Positions 23,569 through 29,750 of a stretch of 32,175 bases of DNA are shown here, one piece after another. The DNA comes from Candidatus Dormiibacterota bacterium (GTDB lineage Bacteria > Chloroflexota > Dormibacteria > Dormibacterales > Dormibacteraceae). Location: positions 1-32,175 of the forward strand of contig CATPBK010000011.1 of the NCBI GenBank assembly GCA_955652705.1, read 5' to 3'. The first letter of the stretch is position 1, and every line of letters starts with the position of its first letter. The position numbers were made by a program, and so were the translations under genes. The notes under the pieces were generated by a model that saw nothing but the letters and a program-made list of their open reading frames with translations, ran no database searches and was not told the DNA's origin.

Positions 23569-24413
23569 CCATCGTGCGCGGCTGGCAAGGTTACTGGGTC
23601 GCGGTCCGCCTCGGCTGGGCGATCTCCAGCAACTGGACTCGACCCTTCCTCTTCATCGTCTACTCGATCCTGCGGCCGATCTCGATGGCGCTGATCCTGG
23701 CCGTGATGTACACGGTCATCACCCACAACAGCGCCGCCGCCCGCCCCTACCTCGCCTTCTTGATCATCGGCACGGCGTTCTGGTCCTTCATCCAGGAGGG
23801 TGTTTCGGAGTTCGCCACCGGGATCCTGGAGGACCGCGGCCGCTATCACATGCTCAAGTACACCTACCTGGCGCCGCTCGGCTTCCCGGTCTTCCTCGTC
23901 GGGCGGGCGAGCTCCAAGCTGGCGAGCGCCTCCGCCTCGGTCGTCATCGTGCTGTTGGTGGGGACCTTCGCTCTCGGGCTGCCCATCAACCCGCTGACGA
24001 TCGACTATCCGCTCCTGGTGCTGGCCTGCCTGCTTGCCTTCGTCGCGATCATGGCCTTCTCAATCACGCTCAGCATGGTGCTGCTGGCCGGGCGGGACTC
24101 CCATGGCTACGGCGAGATCATGGCCCAGTTCCTCTACCTCTTCTCCGGCGCCATCTTCCCGATCTCGCTGCTGCCGGGACCCCTGGCCTGGCTGGCCTCG
24201 CTCTCACCGCTGGGCTACTGGCTCGAGCTCTGCCGGCGCGCGATCCTGCACGGCCGGGTCTACGAGATGTTCCCGCAGCTCTCCGACGGCGAGGTGCTGG
24301 CACGCCTGGTCGCGGCCGTGGCCGGGACGGTCGTGCTCGGCTACTTCACGTACCTCCTGAGCGATCGCATGGCGCGCCGCCGCGGCTATATCGACATGGA
24401 GTCGTCCTGGTGA
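23559..24413 (+). CDS. ABC-2 type exporter permease, second subunit
   Basis: 284 aa, again six predicted helices. ISSNWTRPFLFIVYSILRPISMALILAVMY forms the start, then FLIIGTAFWSFIQEGVSEFATGILEDRGRYHMLKYTYLAPLG (coupling region), FSGAIFPISLLPGPLAWLASLSPLGYWLELCRRAIL (the typical extracytoplasmic re-entrant part) and a last helix ending in a basic ARRRGY stretch. The length and pattern are those of ABC-2 (DrrB/NodJ-like) permeases. ATG 23559 overlaps the previous gene by 10 bp; its TGA overlaps the amidohydrolase GTG (GTGA). Together with the preceding two genes it makes a complete exporter. Confidence 0.9.
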   Translation: MGLAIVRGWQGYWVAVRLGWAISSNWTRPFLFIVYSILRPISMALILAVMYTVITHNSAAARPYLAFLIIGTAFWSFIQEGVSEFATGILEDRGRYHMLKYTYLAPLGFPVFLVGRASSKLASASASVVIVLLVGTFALGLPINPLTIDYPLLVLACLLAFVAIMAFSITLSMVLLAGRDSHGYGEIMAQFLYLFSGAIFPISLLPGPLAWLASLSPLGYWLELCRRAILHGRVYEMFPQLSDGEVLARLVAAVAGTVVLGYFTYLLSDRMARRRGYIDMESSW

Positions 24414-25267
24414 CCGCGGCAGCGCTCCCGGCGAGCATCGTCGACAGCCACTTCCACCTCTTTCGGCGGGCCGATGTGCCCAACGCCGGACTCCTCGCGG
24501 CCCAGGCGCTCCAACGTGACTTCCTCTGGCCCGACTTCGAGGCGGCCTGGCATGGCCTGCCGGTGAAGGGCGGGCTCATGGTCCAGGTCCGGGACGAGAG
24601 CGAGGGGGTGGCTGAAGCTGGCTTCGTGACCTCGATCGCGATACCCGAGCCGAGGCTGCGGGGTCTGGTCGCCGGGAACCTGCTCGAGGACCCGGCCCGC
24701 CGAGGCGAGCTGGCCACGCTGCGGGAGGTCCGCCTGGTGCGCGGGATCAGGCGTGGCACCCAGTTTCACCCGGACCCCGGTTACCTGGCGCGGCCGCCCA
24801 TGATCGAAGGTTTCCGCGAGCTCGGCCGCCTCGGCCTGGTCGGCGAGGTCTGCGTCAAACACTTCCAGCTGGAAGGCGTCGTCGAGCTCGCCAAAGAGTG
24901 CCGCGAAACCACGATCGTGCTCGACCACCTTGGGAAGCCGGAGGTCGGCCGCCAGCCGCAGCCGGTCTGGGAGGCAGAGCTGGCCGAGCTCGCCGAGCGC
25001 CCGAATGTGAGGTGCAAGGTGTCGGTCGTGGTGCAGACCCCGGACGACCCGCCCCTCGACCCGGCGGCGATGGCGCCGCTCATCAAGCATGCGGTCCGCG
25101 TCTTCGGCTGGGAGCGGGTCATCTTCGGCAGCAACTGGCCGGTCTCGACCACGGTGATCGGTTACCGCGACTGGCTCGACCTGGTGCTCGAATCAGTGCC
25201 GCCGGGCCGCCCGGCCCAGCTGGACGCGCTGTTCGCGGGGAACGCCGTCAGGACCTGGCGCCTCTAG
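24410..25267 (+). CDS. Amidohydrolase, L-fuconolactonase/2-pyrone-dicarboxylate lactonase (COG3618) type
   Basis: 285 aa TIM-barrel hydrolase. HxH in VDSHFHLF (14, 16) starts the barrel; VKHFQLEG, TIVLDHLGKPEVG and the C-terminal VIFGSNWPVST block are the conserved metal/substrate positions of the Amidohydro_2 family. Known members hydrolyse sugar lactones or 2-pyrone-4,6-dicarboxylate, a ring-cleavage intermediate. Here the RRGTQFHPDPGYL stretch resembles the fuconolactonase side. GTG 24410 overlaps the stop of the second permease (GTGA). Coupling of a lactonase to an ABC exporter is unusual; a shared promoter rather than a shared function may explain it. It converges with the peroxiredoxin-like gene with a 6-bp gap. 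Confidence 0.87.
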   Translation: MTAAALPASIVDSHFHLFRRADVPNAGLLAAQALQRDFLWPDFEAAWHGLPVKGGLMVQVRDESEGVAEAGFVTSIAIPEPRLRGLVAGNLLEDPARRGELATLREVRLVRGIRRGTQFHPDPGYLARPPMIEGFRELGRLGLVGEVCVKHFQLEGVVELAKECRETTIVLDHLGKPEVGRQPQPVWEAELAELAERPNVRCKVSVVVQTPDDPPLDPAAMAPLIKHAVRVFGWERVIFGSNWPVSTTVIGYRDWLDLVLESVPPGRPAQLDALFAGNAVRTWRL

Positions 25268-25273
25268 CCGCGC

Positions 25274-25822
25274 CTACTGGACGGGGGCGGCGACCCGGGC
25301 GGCTGCGCGGAAGGCGCTCATGACGTCCGCCACCAGCGGCCGGTCGTGGCTCGACCGGCAGCGATGCGCCATCGTCAGGCGGCCCTCGCTGTCGAAGACG
25401 AAGTCGGCGCCAAGCTGCCAGACGTCGGCCTGCTGGGGGATCCAGGGCTTGCCGTGGAGAAGACCGGTCAGGGCGCGCCAGATGTCGGCCGGGCTGAACG
25501 GGTTGAGCAAGCCACCGTGGCCGACCGCCATCGCCTGGTAGCTCGCCCGCTCGGTGTCGGAGAGCCAGAGATAGGGGTGCCCGAGCGCTTCGGCGAAGCC
25601 GGCCAGGTGCTGCGGTGGCGCGAAGGAGATCACGGCAACCCGGCCCCCGGCGTTCTCGATCTCGGCGACATGGGGGCGGAGCTCGCTCAGGTGCTGCTGG
25701 CAGAAGAGACAGCCGAGATGGCGCAACAGGACCAGGACGGTCGGCCGGCCGTACAGGCGGCTGGCCGGGTACAGATCGCCATCCACGTCCCTGAGGACGA
25801 AATTGAGCAAGATCCGTGCCAC
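25274..25822 (-). CDS. Peroxiredoxin-like AhpC/TSA family protein (thioredoxin fold)
   Basis: 182 aa from GTG 25822. The thioredoxin-fold core carries LRHLGCLFCQQHLSEL with a CxxC-type pair (Cys38, Cys41), as in the AhpC-TSA_2/PRXL2 group rather than classical two-Cys peroxiredoxins. It is followed by VAVISFAPPQHLAGFAEALGHPYLWLSDTERASYQAMAVG, wording common to this family, and a C-terminal DFVFDSEGRLTMAHR strand-helix. Likely role: thiol peroxidase or redox protein in the cytosol; the reductant is unknown. It is divergent from the PAS-GGDEF-EAL gene with only 23 bp between starts, so promoters must overlap or lie in the opposite coding region. Confidence 0.85.
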   Translation of the reverse strand: MARILLNFVLRDVDGDLYPASRLYGRPTVLVLLRHLGCLFCQQHLSELRPHVAEIENAGGRVAVISFAPPQHLAGFAEALGHPYLWLSDTERASYQAMAVGHGGLLNPFSPADIWRALTGLLHGKPWIPQQADVWQLGADFVFDSEGRLTMAHRCRSSHDRPLVADVMSAFRAAARVAAPVQ

Positions 25823-25845
25823 GGCGGCCTTAGGCTATCCCAGCC

Positions 25846-27894
25846 TTGGACTTACTCCGCGACTTTCGGTCCCGCTTCGCGGTGGCGGCGGGGGCGCTCG
25901 TCGGTTTCGCCGTCGTCTATCCGGCCATTTACGCGTGGGGCGGGCCGGGCATGACCGCGCTCTGCGCGCTGCCCATCCTCGTCGTCGGGTACCTCTTCGG
26001 CTTGCGCGCGGGGGCGATCGTCGGTTTCGTCATCTTCCCCATCTCAGTCATCGAGCTGGAGGCTCTCCACGTCCCCGCGGCCGGCCTCGTCCTCAGCACC
26101 GGCGGCGCCGCGCCCGCGGCGGTTCTGGTGATGACCCTGGTCGGGGCCGTGGTTGGGCGGCTCCGCGACCTGGGCAGGCGGGTCGAGGCCGAATCCAGGG
26201 CGAGGCTAGTAAGCGACCGCCGGTTCGACGACCTCTTCGAATTCGCGCACGACGTCATCTTCACCTACGACCTGGACTGCACCTTGACCTCCATCAACCC
26301 GGCGGCCGAACGCCTCCTCGGCTACAGCCGGACGGAGATGGTGGGCATGGACCCGGGGATTCTCATTCCCGGCGACCAGTGGGAGCGCGTGCGGGCGATG
26401 CTCCAGGACTGCCTGGACGGACAGGTCGCCGCCCTGCCTTACGAGATCGAATGGATGGCCAAGGACGGCCGGCGCCTGATCCTCGAGATCAGCCCGCTCC
26501 TCGTGGATGAGCAGGGCAGGCCGCTGGGCATCCAGGCCATCGCCCGCGACGTCACCGAGCGCAAGCGCGTCGAGGAACGGCTCCGGCATCAAGCGCTGCA
26601 TGACGCGCTGACCGGACTGCCGAACCGGACCCTCCTCGAGGACCGGCTTGCCCACGCGGTCAAGGGCGCGGCCCGCAACCACGAGGTGCTGGCGGTGATG
26701 ATCGTCGACCTCGAAGAGTTCAAGGCCGTGAACGACACTTTCGGCCACCAGGTCGGAGACGACGTGCTTCGGCAGGCCGGCGCGCTCTTGGCGGGAGCCA
26801 TGCGCGAGTCGGACACCTTGGCGCGCATGGGGGGCGACGAGTTCGGAATCGTGCTGCGCGACGTCCACGACGAGGCCGGGGCGCTGGTCGCCGCGCACCA
26901 CCTGCTCTCGGCCCTCGAGCAGTCGCCGGTTGTGGAAGGGCAGCGGATCAGCGTCGGCGCCAGCCTCGGGATCGCCCTTTATCCAGTCCATGGCGACGAG
27001 CCGGTGACGCTGATCCGGCGGGCCGACGTCGCCCTCTACTCGGCCAAGCGGGCGGGCACCGACCAGGCCGTCTACAAGAGTGAGGACGATCAGTACAACC
27101 CGCGCCGGCTGGCCCTGCGGGCCGAACTGCGCGAGGCCATCATGCGGCGCGGCCTGGAGCTGCACTTCCAGCCCAAATTGAGCTGCACGACCGGCTCGGT
27201 GAGCAGCGTCGAGGCCCTGGTTCGCTGGCCGCATCCGGACCACGGCCTGCTCCTCCCTGCCGAGTTCATCCCCATCGCGGAGCAGAGCGACCTGATCGGC
27301 CCGCTCACGAGCTGGGTCATCGGCGAGGCCCTGCAGTGGAGCGACCGCTGGACCTGGCTCGGGTTCGACATCTCGGTCGCGGTCAACCTCTCCCCCCGGC
27401 AGCTGCTCGACCGCCAGCTGCCCGAGTCGATCGCCGAAGCGATCAAGGATCACCCTTCGGGCGCCGGCCGTCTCCAACTGGAGCTGACCGAGAGCGCGGT
27501 CATGGCCGACGCGGCGCGCGCGCTGGAGATCCTGACCCGCCTGAACCAGATGGGGATCCGGCTCTCGATCGACGACTTCGGCACCGGCTACTCGTCGCTG
27601 AGCTACCTGCGCCGGCTGCCCGTGACCGAGATCAAGATCGACCGCTCCTTCGTGCACGACCTGGCTCGCAGCGATGCGGACGCCACGATCGTGCGGAGCA
27701 TCATCGACCTCGGCCACAACCTCGGCCTCTCGGTCGTCGCCGAAGGCGTGGAGGACGCGGCCAGCCAATCGATCCTGTCGGAGCTCGGTTGCGACCTCGT
27801 CCAGGGCTACCACGTGAGCCGACCGCTGCCTGGGTCGGCCCTGGAGGCGTGGCTCCGCCAGCGAACGTCCGGTCCCGCCGTCCCCGCCGGCTAG
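25846..27894 (+). CDS. Membrane PAS-GGDEF-EAL cyclic-di-GMP turnover protein
   Basis: 682 aa from TTG 25846. Residues 10-110 contain about three to four membrane helices, followed by a PAS domain (about 120-245, ending DVTERKRVEERLRHQALHD), a GGDEF domain with intact GGDEF (329-333), IVDLEEFKAVNDTFGH metal/GTP residues and an RxxD inhibitory site (RESD, 320-323) exactly five residues upstream, then an EAL domain. The EAL part has EAL 456-458, NLSPRQL, ELTESAVM, DDFGTGYSSLSYL, KIDRSFV and AEGVED, so all metal and base residues of an active phosphodiesterase appear present. It may synthesise and degrade c-di-GMP in response to a PAS-sensed signal; the net activity cannot be told. The frame is uninterrupted, and the start is chosen as the first TTG after the peroxiredoxin-like gene. 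Confidence 0.92.
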   Translation: MDLLRDFRSRFAVAAGALVGFAVVYPAIYAWGGPGMTALCALPILVVGYLFGLRAGAIVGFVIFPISVIELEALHVPAAGLVLSTGGAAPAAVLVMTLVGAVVGRLRDLGRRVEAESRARLVSDRRFDDLFEFAHDVIFTYDLDCTLTSINPAAERLLGYSRTEMVGMDPGILIPGDQWERVRAMLQDCLDGQVAALPYEIEWMAKDGRRLILEISPLLVDEQGRPLGIQAIARDVTERKRVEERLRHQALHDALTGLPNRTLLEDRLAHAVKGAARNHEVLAVMIVDLEEFKAVNDTFGHQVGDDVLRQAGALLAGAMRESDTLARMGGDEFGIVLRDVHDEAGALVAAHHLLSALEQSPVVEGQRISVGASLGIALYPVHGDEPVTLIRRADVALYSAKRAGTDQAVYKSEDDQYNPRRLALRAELREAIMRRGLELHFQPKLSCTTGSVSSVEALVRWPHPDHGLLLPAEFIPIAEQSDLIGPLTSWVIGEALQWSDRWTWLGFDISVAVNLSPRQLLDRQLPESIAEAIKDHPSGAGRLQLELTESAVMADAARALEILTRLNQMGIRLSIDDFGTGYSSLSYLRRLPVTEIKIDRSFVHDLARSDADATIVRSIIDLGHNLGLSVVAEGVEDAASQSILSELGCDLVQGYHVSRPLPGSALEAWLRQRTSGPAVPAG

Positions 27895-27953
27895 CCTGCG
27901 CAGCCGAAGTTGGCGACGCCCGTCAGGGCCTCGACACTGTCGCGTGGTGGTAG

Positions 27954-27971
27954 GCGCTTTCCGGCAAGCGC
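27954..27971. promoter_or_regulatory. Inverted repeat upstream of the acetamidase/formamidase gene
   Basis: GCGCTT and AAGCGC form perfect 6-bp arms around a 6-base loop (TCCGGC), 27 bases before the acetamidase ATG. It might be an operator for that gene or the end hairpin of the GGDEF-EAL transcript; there is no U-tract, so a regulatory role is slightly favoured. Confidence 0.35.
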
Positions 27972-27983
27972 TATCGTCACCCG

Positions 27984-27990
27984 AAGGAGG
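27984..27990 (+). promoter_or_regulatory. Strong Shine-Dalgarno deciding the acetamidase start
   Basis: AAGGAGG lies eight bases before ATG 27999. The earlier in-frame GTG at 27990 begins within this motif and is therefore unlikely to be used, so the protein should start MVGMEHS. Confidence 0.75.
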
Positions 27991-27998
27991 TGGCTGGC

Positions 27999-28946
27999 AT
28001 GGTTGGCATGGAGCACTCGATCGAGCGGGGCAAGGTCCACTACAAGTGGGACAACTCTCTTCCGCCGGCGGTCGAAATCGAGTCCGGCGACGTCGTCCAT
28101 TTCGAGACCGACGAGGTCACGGACGGACAGATCAAGCCCGGTGCGCCCGCCGCGGCGCTGACGAGCCTGGACTTCGACCGTCTCTACCCGCTGGCGGGAC
28201 CGGTCTTCGTCAAAGGCGCGCAGCCTGGCGACGTGCTCGAGGTCGAGATGCTCGAGCTGCGCCCGCTGGAGTGGGGCTGGACGGGCTTGATCCCGGGTCT
28301 TGGCCTCCTGGCCGAGGATTTCCCTGACCCCTACATCCGCTACTTCGACCTGAGCAACGGAACCGACACCGCGCTCGGCGATCACGTCCGCATCCCGCTG
28401 CAGCCGTTCTGCGGCACGATGGGCGTCGCCACCGACGAGCCGGGCCAGCACGCCGTGCTGCCGCCCACCAAGGGCGCCGGCAATATCGACACCAGGCACC
28501 TGAACGTGGGCGCCAAGCTCTATCTGCCGGTCTTCGTGCCGGGCGGCATGTTCTCGGCCGGCGACTGCCACGCGACGCAGGGCGACGGCGAGGTCTGCGT
28601 CACGGGGATCGAATGCCCGATGGCGTTCGCGCTCCGCTTCAAGGTGGTCAAGGACATCAGCATCAAGCCCTGGCGCTACCACTTTCAGACGCCTCCCGGC
28701 CCGCTCCAGGAGAAGTCCGATGCGAAAGGCTACTTCGCCTGCACCGCCCTGGGTCCCGACCTGATGGAGAACGCCAGGAACGCCGTCCGGGACTTGATCG
28801 ATTGGCTTGGATCGACGCACTCCCTGAGCCGCGAAGACGCCTACGTCCTCTGTAGTCTGGCGGCCGACCTCAAGATCAGCCAGATCGTCGATCAGCCGAA
28901 CTGGGGGGTGTCGGCCTACATGTCACTGGCGGTCTTCAAAAACTGA
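27999..28946 (+). CDS. Acetamidase/formamidase family protein (FmdA/AmdA)
   Basis: 315 aa cytosolic amidohydrolase of PF03069. Recognisable parts are HYKWDNSLPPAVEIESGDVVHFETDE at the N-terminus, GPVFVKGAQPGDVLEVEML, IPLQPFCGTMGVA, PTKGAGNIDTRHLNVGAKLYLPVFVPGGMFSAGDCHATQGDGEVCVTGIE (the most conserved family block, with His/Asp residues of the metal site) and a DAYVLCSLAADLKISQIVDQPNWGVSAYM end. The family hydrolyses formamide, acetamide or similar small amides to acid and ammonia. The start is set by the Shine-Dalgarno. It is read as a single gene; the MerR gene follows after 56 bp with its own promoter. Confidence 0.92.
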   Translation: MVGMEHSIERGKVHYKWDNSLPPAVEIESGDVVHFETDEVTDGQIKPGAPAAALTSLDFDRLYPLAGPVFVKGAQPGDVLEVEMLELRPLEWGWTGLIPGLGLLAEDFPDPYIRYFDLSNGTDTALGDHVRIPLQPFCGTMGVATDEPGQHAVLPPTKGAGNIDTRHLNVGAKLYLPVFVPGGMFSAGDCHATQGDGEVCVTGIECPMAFALRFKVVKDISIKPWRYHFQTPPGPLQEKSDAKGYFACTALGPDLMENARNAVRDLIDWLGSTHSLSREDAYVLCSLAADLKISQIVDQPNWGVSAYMSLAVFKN

Positions 28947-28963
28947 CGCTTTAACCCACGACC

Positions 28964-28995
28964 TTGACCTTCAAGTGCGCTTGAAGGTGTAGCGT
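28964..28995 (+). promoter_or_regulatory. MerR-type promoter/operator of the MerR gene
   Basis: Two 9-bp arms, ACCTTCAAG (28967-28975) and CTTGAAGGT (28980-28988), are perfect reverse complements around TGCG. They sit between a -35-like TTGACC (28964-28969) and a -10-like TAGCGT (28990-28995) separated by 20 bp. A dyad inside an overlong spacer is the classic layout of MerR-family promoters, which the regulator underwinds on activation. The start codon at 29003 lies 8 bases after the -10, so the transcript would be leaderless or nearly so. Confidence 0.75.
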
Positions 28996-29002
28996 CGCGT
29001 CC

Positions 29003-29524
29003 ATGGCAATGCGAATCGGTGAGCTGGCCAGGTCGGCCGGCCTGGCGACGTCCGCACTTCGGTACTACGAGCAGGCCGGCCTGCTGCCGCCGGCGCAGCG
29101 ATCCGCGGCCGGCTACCGCCTCTACGGCGATGACGCGCGGGGCCGGCTCGGCTTCATCCGGCGCGCCCAGGCGCTGGGGCTCTCGGTGAGTGAGATTCGA
29201 GCGCTCATCGAAGGCCCGCGCGGCGACAGCTCGTCCGACCGGTCGCGTCTGCGCCATGTCGTGGCTCACAAGCTTGCCGAGACCGAGCGCCGCGTCGGCG
29301 AGCTGGCGGAGCTGAAGACCGAGCTGGAGTCCCTTTACCTGCGGCTCGGGCAGGCTTCGGTGCCCGCCTGCGGACACGTCGGCGATTGCGAGTGCTGGCT
29401 ACCAACCGAGAAGGAGGTGATTGCGATGACGACGGAAGTCGAGGTGGTCCAGGAGTGCGGCTGCAGCGATTGTTCGGACCCCGACTGCGACTGCGGCTGC
29501 GACTGCTGCCAAGTAAGCGGCTGA
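29003..29524 (+). CDS. MerR-family regulator with metal-binding-type cysteines and a Cys-rich C-terminal tail
   Basis: 173 aa. Residues 3-70 form the MerR winged helix (MRIGELARSAGLATSALRYYEQAGLLPP, AGYRLYGDD, LGFIRRAQALGLSVSEIR). A dimerisation helix (about 82-115) is followed by ACGHVGDCECW with Cys123, 129 and 131, the place where Zn/Cd/Cu-sensing MerR proteins carry their effector loop. A normal MerR protein would end about here. Instead the frame continues with 32 residues containing eight cysteines. This tail starts at Met142, whose ATG is preceded by a perfect Shine-Dalgarno, so it may be made separately. ATG 29003 is used; ATG 29009 is also possible. The promoter region carries a perfect operator. 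Redox or metal sensing is inferred; the metal is unknown. Confidence 0.87.
   Translation: MAMRIGELARSAGLATSALRYYEQAGLLPPAQRSAAGYRLYGDDARGRLGFIRRAQALGLSVSEIRALIEGPRGDSSSDRSRLRHVVAHKLAETERRVGELAELKTELESLYLRLGQASVPACGHVGDCECWLPTEKEVIAMTTEVEVVQECGCSDCSDPDCDCGCDCCQVSG
29411..29420 (+). promoter_or_regulatory. Perfect internal Shine-Dalgarno inside the MerR gene
   Basis: AAGGAGGTGA matches the full ten-base anti-Shine-Dalgarno of 16S rRNA and stands five bases before the in-frame ATG 29426. Most other genes in the window have weak or no such motif, so this is unlikely to be chance codon choice (it encodes KEV in the MerR frame). Confidence 0.7.
29426..29524 (+). CDS. Nested cysteine-rich, metallothionein-like peptide (32 aa), in frame within the MerR gene
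   Basis: Starting at ATG 29426 and sharing the MerR stop, the product has 32 residues: an acidic MTTEVEVVQE head, then eight cysteines at positions 11, 13, 16, 21, 23, 25, 27 and 28, spaced by Gly, Ser and Asp, ending QVSG. CxC and CC clusters with Asp between them and no aromatic residue are what small metal-chelating peptides look like. Whether it exists as a free peptide, only as the tail of the regulator, or both, cannot be decided from sequence. The perfect Shine-Dalgarno favours independent translation. It does not match a named metallothionein family that I recognise. Autoregulated production with its metal-type MerR regulator is an inference. Confidence 0.5.
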   Translation: MTTEVEVVQECGCSDCSDPDCDCGCDCCQVSG

Positions 29525-29532
29525 CCGGCCCG

Positions 29533-29556
29533 GGCTGGAGGTGCACCTCCGGCCCC
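29533..29556 (+). terminator. Probable terminator after the MerR/Cys-rich gene
   Basis: GGGCTGGAGGTG pairs with CACCTCCGGCCC (one G-U), giving a long GC stem centred on the palindrome GGAGGTGCACCTCC (29537-29550), with TGCA as the loop. It is followed by CCCTCTTT, a short pyrimidine/U tract. It begins nine bases after the stop at 29524. Confidence 0.55.
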
Positions 29557-29586
29557 CTCTTTGGAGGGTCAGCGGAGCCCGATTCC

Positions 29587-29652
29587 GCCCATCCGCCGGC
29601 GAACGGGGCCATCAGAAGCCGTCGAAGGGCCCATCCGCCGGCGAGTGGGGCT
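29587..29652. repeat. Two-copy direct repeat with 42-bp period next to tRNA-Arg
   Basis: GCCCATCCGCCGGCGA occurs at 29587-29602 and 29629-29644, each followed by a near-identical GGGGC stretch. Each copy can fold on itself (GCCC...GGGC around the palindrome CGCCGGCG). Position downstream of the tRNA 3' end suggests tandem processing or termination hairpins, but there is no T-tract on that strand. Confidence 0.6.
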
Positions 29653-29662
29653 CTCCAAAGTC

Positions 29663-29737
29663 TGGCGCCCCGCCGAGGATTCGAACCCCGGACCCACTGC
29701 TTAGAAGGCAGTTGCTCTTCCCCTGAGCTAGCGGGGC
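29663..29737 (-). tRNA. tRNA-Arg (anticodon UCU), CCA encoded
   Basis: Read on the minus strand, the acceptor GCCCCGC (29737-29731) pairs perfectly with GCGGGGC. D-arm GCTC/GAGC, anticodon arm ACTGC/GCAGT with loop CTTCTAA (anticodon TCT, plus-strand 29703-29705) and T-arm CGGGG-TTCGAAT-CCTCG are all present. Discriminator G and an encoded CCA follow. Length is 72 nt plus CCA. It decodes AGA, and AGG by wobble, rare codons in a genome this GC-rich. No intron and no adjacent tRNA are seen. Confidence 0.95.
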
Positions 29738-29750
29738 GGCGCTTCCGAGT

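Noticed and set aside
26206-27813. A 535-codon open frame on the minus strand opposite the GGDEF-EAL gene
   Set aside because: High GC leaves the antisense frame open. Composition is shadow-like, and all motifs are on the plus strand.
29587-29652. CRISPR-like array
   Set aside because: There are only two copies, a short 26-bp interval and no cas genes nearby; it is a simple direct repeat.
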